Shown in pieces: positions 37,893 to 46,607 of a DNA stretch of 64,000 bases. This stretch comes from Alloalcanivorax gelatiniphagus (GTDB lineage: Bacteria > Pseudomonadota > Gammaproteobacteria > Pseudomonadales > Alcanivoracaceae): NCBI RefSeq assembly GCF_005938655.1, contig NZ_VCQT01000029.1:1-64000 (forward strand), in the 5' to 3' direction. The translations under genes were made by a program, and so were the position numbers. Every line of letters starts with the position of its first letter. The stretch's first letter is position 1. The notes below the pieces were generated by a model. That model had not been told where the DNA came from. It did no database searches and worked only from the letters and a program-made list of their open reading frames with translations.

Positions 37893-37996
37893 GCTATCTC
37901 CACATAACATCAACGTAAACGCCATTGCGCTTGGATACAGTCCCTCCGATGCCATTTGCCGGCGGATCTCCGCCCGCTTCTGAAGGAACCTTATCC
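37893..37996. promoter_or_regulatory. Divergent control region of the adeRS- and adeABC-like units
   Basis: This 104-bp spacer contains a loose direct repeat, GCCATTGCGC at 37921 and GCCATTTGCC at 37951, 30 bases apart start to start. In Acinetobacter AdeR binds a direct repeat in the equivalent spacer. The match here is only approximate and is offered as a candidate. Confidence 0.3.
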
Positions 37997-39157
37997 ATGA
38001 ACGTCGCGCCCCTGCGCCGCCACCGTTGCGTCGGTGCATTGCTGGTGGCCCTGTTGGCGGGTTGCGGGCCCGCCACCCAGGAGGAAACGCCGCCGCCCGC
38101 CCGCGTCACCGTGGTTACCCTGGCGGCGGTGAACCTGCAGCTGGCCGAGGATTTTCCGGCCCGGGTGGCGCCTTTTCGCGTCGCCGAGATCCGGCCTCAG
38201 GTGAGCGGCATCGTGCAGCGCCGTCTTTTTGACCAGGGCGCAAACGTTAAGGCGGGGCAGCCCCTGTTCGAAATCAATCCGGCGCCGTTCCGCGCCGAGG
38301 TGGCCACGGCGGAAGCCGCCTTGCAAAAAGCGCGGGCGGAGCTGAATCACGCCCGGGCCCAGGCGGAGCGGCTGAAGCCTCTGGTCGAGGCCGAGGCGAT
38401 CAGCCGGCAGGTTTTCGACGATGCCGTCTCCAAACGTGACATGGCCGCCGCCGAGGTGGCCCAGGCCCGCGCCATTCTGTCGCGCCGCCGTCTGGACCTG
38501 GAATTTTCCACCGTGAGATCCCCCATCGCCGGCCGCATCGACCAGGAACTGGTCACCGAGGGCGCCCTGGTCGCCAGCGGCGACAGCACGCCCATGGCCC
38601 GGGTCCAGCAGATCGACAAGGTCTATGTGGACATTCGACGCCCGGCGGCCTCGCTGGCAACACTGCAGGATGCGATGGCGGACAACGTCTCGCTCGAAAA
38701 AGGCCTGCCGGTGCCGATTCTGCGTGGCGACGGCAGCCCATACGAGGTTACCGGCCGCATCCTCTTTTCCGGCGTCAGCGTGGACGCCAGCACCGGGGGC
38801 GTGCTGCTCCGCGTGGTGGTGGAGAACCCGGGACACCGGCTTCTGCCCGGCATGTTCGTGCGCGCCCGGGTGCCCGCCGCCCGCTATGACGATGCGCTGA
38901 CCGTGCCCCAGCAGTCGGTGGTGCGCATCGGCGGTAACCCATACGTGTGGCGGGTCGGCGAAGGAGACCAGGTGGAAATGGTGGCGGTACGGCTGGGCGA
39001 ACTCACCGACGGCGCCTACCGGGTACGCCACGGACTGAAACAAGGCCAGAAGATCGTGGTGGAAGGTATCGAGCGACTTGCCGATGGCGTCCGCGTCAAC
39101 GCCCACGACGGGCTCCCCTCGCCGCCGGCGAATGCCTCCACCGCCTCTTCTCACTAA
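37997..39157 (+). CDS. adeA: RND efflux periplasmic adaptor lipoprotein (AdeA/MexA-like)
   Basis: The 386-residue membrane fusion protein has a lipoprotein signal (lipobox LLAGC at about residue 22). It has a split barrel-sandwich/lipoyl domain (RVAEIRPQVSGIVQRRLFDQG), an alpha-helical hairpin (ALQKARAELNHARAQAERLK) and beta-barrel and membrane-proximal domains (GGVLLRVVVENPGHRLLPGM). It links the inner-membrane RND pump to the outer-membrane channel. The ATG at 37997 has GAAGGA upstream. It is first gene of a three-gene tripartite efflux operon next to AdeRS-like regulators. Confidence 0.9.
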   Translation: MNVAPLRRHRCVGALLVALLAGCGPATQEETPPPARVTVVTLAAVNLQLAEDFPARVAPFRVAEIRPQVSGIVQRRLFDQGANVKAGQPLFEINPAPFRAEVATAEAALQKARAELNHARAQAERLKPLVEAEAISRQVFDDAVSKRDMAAAEVAQARAILSRRRLDLEFSTVRSPIAGRIDQELVTEGALVASGDSTPMARVQQIDKVYVDIRRPAASLATLQDAMADNVSLEKGLPVPILRGDGSPYEVTGRILFSGVSVDASTGGVLLRVVVENPGHRLLPGMFVRARVPAARYDDALTVPQQSVVRIGGNPYVWRVGEGDQVEMVAVRLGELTDGAYRVRHGLKQGQKIVVEGIERLADGVRVNAHDGLPSPPANASTASSH

Positions 39158-39175
39158 GCCCCAGGAGTCGCCGAA

Positions 39176-42100
39176 ATGCCCCGCTTCTTCATCCAGCGCC
39201 CGGTGTTCGCATGGGTGATCGCGCTGTTCATCATCCTGCTGGGCGTCACGGCGATTCCGAAATTGCCGGTCGCCCACTACCCGTCGGTGGCACCGCCGTC
39301 GGTGACCATCAGCGCCACCTACCCCGGCGCCACGCCGCAGACCATGAACGATGCGGTGGTCACGCTGATCGAGCGGGAGTTATCCGGTGTCCGGCATCTG
39401 CTGTATTTCGAGTCTTCGTCGGACTCTTCCGGGTCGGCGTCGGTTACCGCCACCTTCAAGCCCGGCACCGACCCGGAGCTGGCCCAGGTGGATGTGCAGA
39501 ACCGGCTCAAGGCCATCGAGCCCCGGTTACCGCAAGCGGTGCGCCAGGACGGCCTGAGCGTCGAGTCCGCCTCGTCCAGCTTCCTGATGATCGTGGGCCT
39601 GAATTCCGATGACGGGCGTTTTGATGAACTGGCGCTGAACGATTACATGGCGCGCAATATCGTGGAAGAGCTGCGGCGCATCGATGGGGTCGGCCGTGTG
39701 CAGCTGTTCGGCGCAGAGCAGGCCATGCGGATCTGGATCGACCCGGACAAGCTGATCGCCCACGATCTGTCCGTCAACGACCTCTCCACCGCCATCACCG
39801 AGCAGAACGCACAGATCGTTCCCGGCAGCGTGGGCGCGTCTCCGGCCCTCCCCGGCCAGAAGGTCACCACGGTGTTGACGGCCCGGGGACAACTGAGCAC
39901 GCCGGAGCAATTCGCCGCCATCGTGCTGCGCGCCAATGTGGACGGTTCCAGCGTGGTGCTCGGCGACGTGGCGCGGGTGGAACTGGGCGCCCAATCCTAT
40001 GGATTCTCCAACCGGGAGAATGGCCAGCCGGCCACAGCGGCGGCGATACAACTGGCGCCCGGTGCCAATGCGGTCCGTACCGCCGAGGCCGTGCGCGCAC
40101 GAATGGCCAGCTTGAGTCACAGCCTGCCGGCGGGCATGAACTACTCGATTCCCTTCGATACGGCGCCATTCGTGAAGGCCTCCATCGAGAAGGTCATCCA
40201 TACGCTGATCGAGGCGATGGTGCTGGTGTTCCTGGTGATGCTGCTATTCCTGCAGAAAATCCGTTACACCCTGATTCCCGCTCTGGTGGCGCCGGTGGCA
40301 CTGCTCGGCACCTTCACGGTCATGTTGCTGGCCGGCTTTTCCATCAACGTCCTGACCATGTTCGGCATGGTGCTGGCCATCGGCATCATCGTCGACGACG
40401 CCATCGTGGTGGTGGAGAACGTGGAGCGCATTATGGCCAGGGAGGGACTGTCGCCCAAGGACGCCACCATCAAGGCGATGAGCGAAATCACCGGCGCGGT
40501 GGTGGGCATCACTCTGGTACTGACCGTGGTGTTCATTCCCATGGCTTTTTCAAGCGGTTCGGTGGGCGTGATCTATAAGCAGTTTGCGCTGGCCATGGTG
40601 GTCTCGATTCTGTTTTCCGCGTTCCTGGCCCTGACGCTGACGCCGGCGCTGTGCGCCAGCCTGCTCGCTCCCGTGCGGCCGGGACACCAGGCGCGGCGTG
40701 GTTTCTTCGGCGGCTTCAACAGCGCCTTCGAACGCCTCACCGGTCGCTATCAAGGACAGGTCACCGGGGTGGTCGCCCGCAGTGGCCGCATGATGCTGAT
40801 TTTCCTGTTGCTGGTGGGCGTGCTGATGCTGGCCTTCCGGCAGTTGCCGTCGTCTTTTCTGCCGGAAGAAGACCAGGGCTATTTCATGGCGAGTATCCAG
40901 TTACCCGCCAACGCCACCAGCGAGCGCACGCTTGATGTGGTCAAGGCCTATGAAGCTTACGTCATGTCGCGGCCGGCGGTGGACGGCAACATGTCGATTC
41001 TCGGCTTCGGCTTCTCCGGCTCCGGCGGCAATGCGGCACAGACGTTCACCATGCTCAAGGATTGGGGTCAACGCCAGGGTGTCACGGCGGCCAGCGAGGC
41101 GGACGCCGCGCAGCAGGCCATGAACGCACTGAACGAAGGCACGGTGATGATCGTGCTGCCGCCGGCCATTGATGAACTCGGCACCAAGTCCGGCTTCACC
41201 CTGTTCCTGCAGGATCGACGCAATCAGGGACCGGCGGCGTTGCAGGCCGCCGAGGACAGGCTGGTTGAGCTGGCCGCGCAAAGCAAGGTGGTGAGCAATG
41301 TCCTTGCCGATGGCCTGCCGGAGGGCGCCAGCCTTCGTCTGGACATTGATCGACAGAAGGCCGAGGCGTTGGGCGTATCGTTCGCCAACATCAGTGAGAT
41401 CCTGTCCACCGCCATGGGGTCGTCCTACATCAACGATTTTCCCAACCAGGGCCGCATGCAGCAGGTCATCATGCAAGCGGACGCCGCCGCGCGCATGCAG
41501 GTCGACGACGTGCTCAAGCTGCAGGTAAGGAATGTGCGCGGAGGCATGGTGCCACTGTCGGAGGTGGTCACCCCGGTGTGGGATCAAACACCGCTACAGA
41601 TGATGCGCTACCTGGGCTATCCGGCCACCAGCCTTTCCGGCAGAGCCGCCAGCGGCGCCTCCACCGGCGAGGCGATGGCGGAGATGGAACGTATGGCGCG
41701 GCAACTGCCGCCGGGCTTCGCCGTGGCCTGGACCGGCCAGTCCCTTCAGGAGCGCCAGTCCGCCGCCCAGGCGCCGATGTTGGTCGGCCTGTCCATTCTG
41801 GCGGTGTTTCTGGTATTGGCCGCGCTCTATGAAAGCTGGTCCATTCCGCTGTCGGTGATCCTGGTGGTGCCGCTGGGACTGCTGGGCGCGGTGGCCGCCA
41901 TGCTGCTGCGCGATTTGCCCAACGATGTCTTCTTCAAGGTCGGCATGGTCACCGTGATCGGGTTATCCGCCAAGAATGCCATTCTGATCGTGGAGTTCGC
42001 CAAGCAATTGCATGACCAGGGCCGGGGGCTGAGGGAGGCCGCCGTGGAGGCGGCCAGACTGCGCCTGCGGCCCATTCTGATGACCTCCCTGGCCTTCGGC

Positions 42101-42322
42101 CTGGGCGTGGGGCCACTGATGGTGGCGTTCGGCGCCAGCGCCAAGACCCAGCATGCCATCGGCACCGGGGTATTCGGCGGCATGGTCAGCGGCACCGTGC
42201 TGGTCATTCTCTTTGTCCCGGCATTCTTTGTTTTCGTGATGGACCTGAGAGAACGCTTGCGGGGCTGGCATAGCACCCGTGGTGCCTCCTCGTCGCTATC
42301 CGATCATGACCAGGAGCCTTGA
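39176..42322 (+). CDS. adeB: RND multidrug efflux transporter (AdeB/MexB-like, HAE-1)
   Basis: The 1,048-residue HAE-1 family pump has the N-terminal FFIQRPVFAWVIALFIILLG helix and two large periplasmic loops. Proton-relay Asp pair sits in GIIVDDAIVVVENVER (TM4), and the Lys/TM10 segment is KVGMVTVIGLSAKNAILIVEF. SFLPEEDQGYFMASIQLP is the usual entry to the second half. It is full length with no break. It exports hydrophobic and amphiphilic compounds (antibiotics, dyes, solvents) using the proton gradient. CAGGAG precedes the ATG, 18 bases after the adaptor gene. In a hydrocarbon degrader solvent tolerance is a plausible role. Confidence 0.94.
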   Translation: MPRFFIQRPVFAWVIALFIILLGVTAIPKLPVAHYPSVAPPSVTISATYPGATPQTMNDAVVTLIERELSGVRHLLYFESSSDSSGSASVTATFKPGTDPELAQVDVQNRLKAIEPRLPQAVRQDGLSVESASSSFLMIVGLNSDDGRFDELALNDYMARNIVEELRRIDGVGRVQLFGAEQAMRIWIDPDKLIAHDLSVNDLSTAITEQNAQIVPGSVGASPALPGQKVTTVLTARGQLSTPEQFAAIVLRANVDGSSVVLGDVARVELGAQSYGFSNRENGQPATAAAIQLAPGANAVRTAEAVRARMASLSHSLPAGMNYSIPFDTAPFVKASIEKVIHTLIEAMVLVFLVMLLFLQKIRYTLIPALVAPVALLGTFTVMLLAGFSINVLTMFGMVLAIGIIVDDAIVVVENVERIMAREGLSPKDATIKAMSEITGAVVGITLVLTVVFIPMAFSSGSVGVIYKQFALAMVVSILFSAFLALTLTPALCASLLAPVRPGHQARRGFFGGFNSAFERLTGRYQGQVTGVVARSGRMMLIFLLLVGVLMLAFRQLPSSFLPEEDQGYFMASIQLPANATSERTLDVVKAYEAYVMSRPAVDGNMSILGFGFSGSGGNAAQTFTMLKDWGQRQGVTAASEADAAQQAMNALNEGTVMIVLPPAIDELGTKSGFTLFLQDRRNQGPAALQAAEDRLVELAAQSKVVSNVLADGLPEGASLRLDIDRQKAEALGVSFANISEILSTAMGSSYINDFPNQGRMQQVIMQADAAARMQVDDVLKLQVRNVRGGMVPLSEVVTPVWDQTPLQMMRYLGYPATSLSGRAASGASTGEAMAEMERMARQLPPGFAVAWTGQSLQERQSAAQAPMLVGLSILAVFLVLAALYESWSIPLSVILVVPLGLLGAVAAMLLRDLPNDVFFKVGMVTVIGLSAKNAILIVEFAKQLHDQGRGLREAAVEAARLRLRPILMTSLAFGLGVGPLMVAFGASAKTQHAIGTGVFGGMVSGTVLVILFVPAFFVFVMDLRERLRGWHSTRGASSSLSDHDQEP

Positions 42323-42326
42323 TGTC

Positions 42327-43730
42327 ATGCGGCGAATCATTCTGCCCATCATGCTGACCCTGTGCGGGTGCACTCTGACACCGGAGCTGATCAAGCCCGC
42401 GCCCCCGGTACCGACTGCATTTCCCGGCGAGCCATCGGAAAGCCACGCCGCCACCGCTGGCGATATTGCATGGCGGGCCATGTTCCGGGACCCGCGCCTG
42501 CGGCGTCTGATCGAGTTGGCCATGGAAAATAACCGTGACCTGCGCGTGGCGATGCTCAACGTCCAGGCGGTACAGGCCCAGTACCGTATCCAGAACGCCG
42601 CCCTTTTACCGGGCATCGAGGCCAGCGGCGGCATAACGCGCCAGCGCACCGCCGCCAATAACGAGACGACGCCGGCGCAACCGTCCACGGTGAACGAACA
42701 GGTCGGCGTGAACATCGGCCTGAGCGCTTTCGAGGTGGACCTGTTCGGGCGGGTGCGAGCCCTGTCGCAAGCCGCCCTGGCCCGCTATTTCGCCAGTGAA
42801 GAAGGGTATCGCGCGGCGCGCATCTCGCTGGTGGCGGCGGTGGCCGACGCCTACCTGGGCGAAAGGCTGGCCCGGGAACAGACGGATCTGGCCGAACAAA
42901 CCCTTGAGGACTGGCGGCAATCGCTGCAACTGGCCCGCTTGCTGAAACAAGCCCGGCAGAGCGGAGAACTGGAGGTGGTACAGGCGGAGAGCCAGGTGGC
43001 CACCGCGGAGGCAGACCTTGAGGCCCGGCAACGGGAATGGCTGCGGGCTCAAAACGCGCTGCGGTTACTGGTCGGTGTGGGGCCTCCCTCGGATCTTCCC
43101 GATGGCTTGCCGCTGGACCAGCAGCCCGTGATGACGCAACTGCCCGCCGGCCTGCCCTCGGACCTGCTGACGCACCGGCCGGATATCCGCCGGGCGGAAC
43201 AACTGATGAGGGCCGCCAACGCGGACATCGGGGCCGCGCGGGCGGCGTTCTTTCCACGCCTGTCGCTGACCGCGTCGTTCGGCTATGCCAGCCCGGCCAT
43301 GGGCAACCTGTTCGACGGCCAGCAGCGGGTTTGGAGTTTTTCACCACAAATCACGCAGCCGTTATTCCAGCATGGCCGACTGCGCGCCGAGCGGCGCCTG
43401 TCCGAAGTGCGTAAATCAAGCGCGGTGGCGGACTATGAACGCACCATTCAGGTCGCCTTCCGGGAGGTGGCCGACGGTCTCGCCGGGCGAGAAACGTTCA
43501 GCCGCCAGATCGAGGCGCAGAAACGAGTGGTGGCCGGCGCCACTCGCCGGGTGGAACTGTCCACTCTGCGTTACCGGTCCGGTGTCGATAGCCGGCTCGA
43601 ACTGCTCGACGCCCAACGCCAGCTGTACGCCGCCCGGCAAACTCTGCTGGACCTGCGCCGTGGTGAGTTCAGCAACGCGGTGGCGCTGTACAAAGCGCTT
43701 GGCGGAGGCCTGAGCGATGCGGCCCGATGA
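42327..43730 (+). CDS. adeC: NodT-family outer membrane efflux lipoprotein (AdeC/OprM-like)
   Basis: The 467-residue outer membrane factor has a lipoprotein signal (MRRIILPIMLTLCGCTLTPE; lipobox LCGC). Two TolC-type repeats follow, with LIELAMENNRDLRVA and LPSDLLTHRPDIRRAEQLMR, the NodT-family marker. The ATG at 42327 is chosen over in-frame upstream ATGs because it gives an intact lipoprotein signal; AGGAG lies 10 bases before it. It sits 4 bases after the pump stop codon. It forms the exit duct of the tripartite pump and converges with the binding-protein gene on the minus strand. Confidence 0.9.
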   Translation: MRRIILPIMLTLCGCTLTPELIKPAPPVPTAFPGEPSESHAATAGDIAWRAMFRDPRLRRLIELAMENNRDLRVAMLNVQAVQAQYRIQNAALLPGIEASGGITRQRTAANNETTPAQPSTVNEQVGVNIGLSAFEVDLFGRVRALSQAALARYFASEEGYRAARISLVAAVADAYLGERLAREQTDLAEQTLEDWRQSLQLARLLKQARQSGELEVVQAESQVATAEADLEARQREWLRAQNALRLLVGVGPPSDLPDGLPLDQQPVMTQLPAGLPSDLLTHRPDIRRAEQLMRAANADIGAARAAFFPRLSLTASFGYASPAMGNLFDGQQRVWSFSPQITQPLFQHGRLRAERRLSEVRKSSAVADYERTIQVAFREVADGLAGRETFSRQIEAQKRVVAGATRRVELSTLRYRSGVDSRLELLDAQRQLYAARQTLLDLRRGEFSNAVALYKALGGGLSDAAR

Positions 43731-43773
43731 GGCCTTTATCGCTCGGCCCCCACGGGCCAGCGCTGGCCGGCGA

Positions 43774-44997
43774 TCAGGCGTTATCCGGCCGGCGCATCTT
43801 GCAGGTGCTCGGCAGAGACACTTCGTCGCGGCTGATTTCCGCGATCTTGTGGAAATTGAAGTCGGTGCCTTCGGCGCCGTATTTCATATCGTCCTTGAGC
43901 ACGGAGATGAACAGCGGCATCTGCATCTGATGGTCTTGCTTGCGCATCATCACTTTGCCGGTGGGAGTATCCACCTCGAGCCCTTCCATGGCGAAGGCCA
44001 CCTTCACCGGGTCCGTGCTGCCCGCTTTATCGGCGGCTTTCTGCAGCATGTCGAGCATGGTGGAAAGACGCAGCCAGTAGTAGTCCCAGCCGGTCTGTTC
44101 GTACATGGCCACTTGCTGGTCGGCCATGTCCGGGTCATCAAAATCACCGTAGTACTCGTTGACCTGATAGATACGGTCCACCCCGGCTTCGCCGACCTGG
44201 GTGACAACACCGGCCATGGCGCCGTAGTAGGTCAGGAACGGCAAATCCACGCCGTAGTCGGCGGCGGCCTTGACCAGCAAGGTGATGTCCTGGCCCCAGT
44301 TACCGGTGATCACGGCGTCGGCGCCGGAGGACTGGATCTTGGATACATAAGGCGTGAAATCCTTCACCTTGGCCAACGGATGGAAATCCTGTCCGACGAT
44401 TTCGATGTCCGGGCGCTTTTCCTTGAGCATCTTGGTGGCGGCCTCGGCCACCGCCCGACCAAAGCTGTAGTCCTGGTTGATCAGGTAGACCTTCTTGATG
44501 TCGTCACGACCTTGAATCCAGCTGGTCATGGCGTTCATTTTCATGTCCACGTGGGCATCGAACCGGAAATGCCAGAACGAACAGCGCTCGTTGGTGAAGG
44601 CCGGGTCCACCGCCGCCATGTTCAGGTAGAGCACTTCCTTGCCCGGGTTGCGGGCGTTGTGTTTGTTCACCGCGGTCAGCAAGGCGGAGCCAACGGATGA
44701 ACCCATGCCCTGGGTCACATAGCGGATGCCGTTATCCACGGCTTTCTGGAACTGGACCAGGGTTTCCTGGGGGTTGACCTTGTTGTCCATGCCGACGATT
44801 TCGATCTTATCGCCATTGATGCCGCCATTGGCATTGATGGTCTTGGCGTGAAAATTGAGATGGTCGATCGCCGACTGGCCGGCGGCGGCCATGGGCCCGG
44901 TGAGCGGATCAATCAGAGCAATACGGACGGTGTCCGCGCTGGCCGTGCCGGCCAGCAAAACGGTGGTGGTGAATATGGATACAAGCGCTTTCAACAT
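43774..44997 (-). CDS. ABC transporter substrate-binding protein (branched-chain amino acid type), paralogue 1
   Basis: The 407-residue periplasmic binding protein has a signal peptide (MLKALVSIFTTTVLLAGTASA). A type I Peripla_BP_6 fold begins VRIALIDPLTGPMAAAGQ. It is highly similar to the protein at 48888-50108, including CSFWHFRFDAHVDMKMNAM and SKIQSSGADAVITGNWGQDI. A terminator at 45111-45135 separates it from the transporter operon upstream, so it probably has its own promoter. Its C-terminus (STCKMRRPDNA) has one Cys. The ligand is unknown; related transporters carry amino acids, amides or small organic acids. Confidence 0.9.
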   Translation of the reverse strand: MLKALVSIFTTTVLLAGTASADTVRIALIDPLTGPMAAAGQSAIDHLNFHAKTINANGGINGDKIEIVGMDNKVNPQETLVQFQKAVDNGIRYVTQGMGSSVGSALLTAVNKHNARNPGKEVLYLNMAAVDPAFTNERCSFWHFRFDAHVDMKMNAMTSWIQGRDDIKKVYLINQDYSFGRAVAEAATKMLKEKRPDIEIVGQDFHPLAKVKDFTPYVSKIQSSGADAVITGNWGQDITLLVKAAADYGVDLPFLTYYGAMAGVVTQVGEAGVDRIYQVNEYYGDFDDPDMADQQVAMYEQTGWDYYWLRLSTMLDMLQKAADKAGSTDPVKVAFAMEGLEVDTPTGKVMMRKQDHQMQMPLFISVLKDDMKYGAEGTDFNFHKIAEISRDEVSLPSTCKMRRPDNA

Positions 44998-45110
44998 GGA
45001 GCTCTCCTGATTGTTGTTATCTATCGTATGTTCAGTGCCCAGCGTGACGTCGCCGCCGTCGCCCGAGCGTGAACAGACACTACGGCAACCGGTGCCGGCC
45101 GCCAGGGCAA

Positions 45111-45135
45111 TAAAAAAGGCCCGCCGAAGCGGGCC
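45111..45135 (-). terminator. Intrinsic terminator of the ABC importer operon
   Basis: On the minus strand GGCCCGC-TTCG-GCGGGCC is followed by TTTTTTATT. It lies about 30 bases after the LivF stop codon and before the separate binding-protein gene. Confidence 0.85.
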
Positions 45136-45165
45136 AGCCCATTGACGATGGAACCAAAAACTCTC

Positions 45166-45861
45166 TTATACTTCCAGCCACTCCTTGCGCGTGGCCTCGT
45201 CGGCGCGTAGCTCCTCGGGAGTACCTTCAAATACGATCTGACCATGCCCCATCACCAGTACCCGATGGGAGATATCCATGGCGATGGACAGCTTCTGTTC
45301 CACCAGCAGAATCGACACCCCGGCCCGGGCGATCTCGGAAATCAGCTCGCCGATCTGCTTGACGATCAACGGCGCCAGCCCTTCGGTGGGCTCGTCGATC
45401 ATGATCAGTTCCGGATCACCCATCAGAGTACGGCTGATGGTCAGCATCTGTTTCTCGCCACCGGACAGCACGCCCGCCGGCGAATCCGCCCGCCGCGCCA
45501 GGTTGGGGAACATCTCCATAAACTGCTCCACCTTCCATTTGCCCGGCCGGCGGGTGCTTTTGATGCCCAGTTCCAGGTTCTGACGTACCGTCAGAGTCGG
45601 GAAGATATCCCGGTTCTCCGGCACATAGCCCAGGCCCTTGCGGGCAATCCGATGGTTCGGCAGACCGGCGATTTCCTCGCCGTGGAAACGGATCGAACCC
45701 TGCGGCGGCACTTCGCCCATGATCGCCTTGACGGTGGTGGAGCGGCCCACGCCATTACGGCCCAGCAGCGCCACCACTTCGCCTTCCTTCATGGAAAAGT
45801 TGACCCCGTTGAGGATGTGGCTCTTCCCGTAGTATGCGTGCAAATCGTTGACTTCCAGCAT
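45166..45861 (-). CDS. livF: LivF-type ABC ATPase with Arg in Walker A
   Basis: The 231-residue ATPase has signature motif LSGGEKQMLTISRTLMGDP, Walker B ELIMIDEPTEGLAP, and H-loop region SILLVEQKLS. The Walker A motif reads GRNGVGRSTT, with Arg40 where ABC ATPases have the nucleotide-binding Lys. The bases (CGC codon) are unambiguous. I recall similar LivF variants in some betaproteobacteria, so it may be a subfamily trait; its partner LivG has a normal GPNGAGKST. The ATG shares one base with the LivG stop (TAATG). Whether this half is ATP-competent is open. Confidence 0.9.
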   Translation of the reverse strand: MLEVNDLHAYYGKSHILNGVNFSMKEGEVVALLGRNGVGRSTTVKAIMGEVPPQGSIRFHGEEIAGLPNHRIARKGLGYVPENRDIFPTLTVRQNLELGIKSTRRPGKWKVEQFMEMFPNLARRADSPAGVLSGGEKQMLTISRTLMGDPELIMIDEPTEGLAPLIVKQIGELISEIARAGVSILLVEQKLSIAMDISHRVLVMGHGQIVFEGTPEELRADEATRKEWLEV

Positions 45862-46607
45862 TACGCCGCCTCCTCGCCGAGATAAGCTTCCTTCACCCGC
45901 GGGTCGTTGCGGATTTCCTCCGGCTTACCGGTGGCGATGATCTTGCCGTACACCAGCACCGAGATGCGGTCCGCCAGCTCGAACACCACGCCCATGTCGT
46001 GTTCCACGATCATCAGGGTGCGGCCCTCGGCCACCTGACGAATCAGGTTGATGGCCTGGGTGGTTTCGGTGTTGCTCATACCGGCGGTGGGCTCGTCGAG
46101 CAGCACCACGCTGGCGTCGCAGGCGATGGTCATGCCGATCTCCAGGGCGCGCTGGCTGGCATAGGGCAACGCCCCCGCCGGCACGTCACGCAGCTCCTGC
46201 AGACCAATCATTTCAAGTACCTCCTCGGCACGCTGGTTGGCGGCCCGCACCTTGGACGCGGGACGCCAGAACACGTAACCGGAGTGAGCCTGCTTGAAAC
46301 AGGCACAGCGCAGGTTCTCGTACACCGACAGATTGCCGAACACGTTGCTGACCTGGAACGACCGGGACAGCCCGCGCTGCTGGATCTTGTCCGGGCTCAG
46401 ACCATTGATGCGGTCGCCGTGCAGATAGATTTCGCCATCGGTGGGCGCGAACGCGCCGGACAGCAGGTTGAAAAAGGTGGATTTGCCGGCCCCGTTGGGG
46501 CCGATCACCGCGTGTACTTCATTGTCCGCCACGTCCAGGTCGACGCCGCAGATCACTTCGGCGGGACCGAAACTCTTGGTCAGCCCCTTGATCGACAGTG
46601 CGCTCAT
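45861..46607 (-). CDS. livG: LivG-type ABC ATPase
   Basis: The 248-residue ATPase has Walker A VIGPNGAGKSTFFNLLSG, signature region ALPYASQRALEIGMTIA (LivG-type, lacking the strict LSGGQ), Walker B SVVLLDEPTAGMS and H-loop MIVEHDMG. LivG subunits typically read YG-x-QR here, so the YASQR form is normal for the subfamily. It overlaps the LivM stop by four bases (ATGA). It pairs with LivF to drive import through LivH/LivM. Confidence 0.92.
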   Translation of the reverse strand: MSALSIKGLTKSFGPAEVICGVDLDVADNEVHAVIGPNGAGKSTFFNLLSGAFAPTDGEIYLHGDRINGLSPDKIQQRGLSRSFQVSNVFGNLSVYENLRCACFKQAHSGYVFWRPASKVRAANQRAEEVLEMIGLQELRDVPAGALPYASQRALEIGMTIACDASVVLLDEPTAGMSNTETTQAINLIRQVAEGRTLMIVEHDMGVVFELADRISVLVYGKIIATGKPEEIRNDPRVKEAYLGEEAA

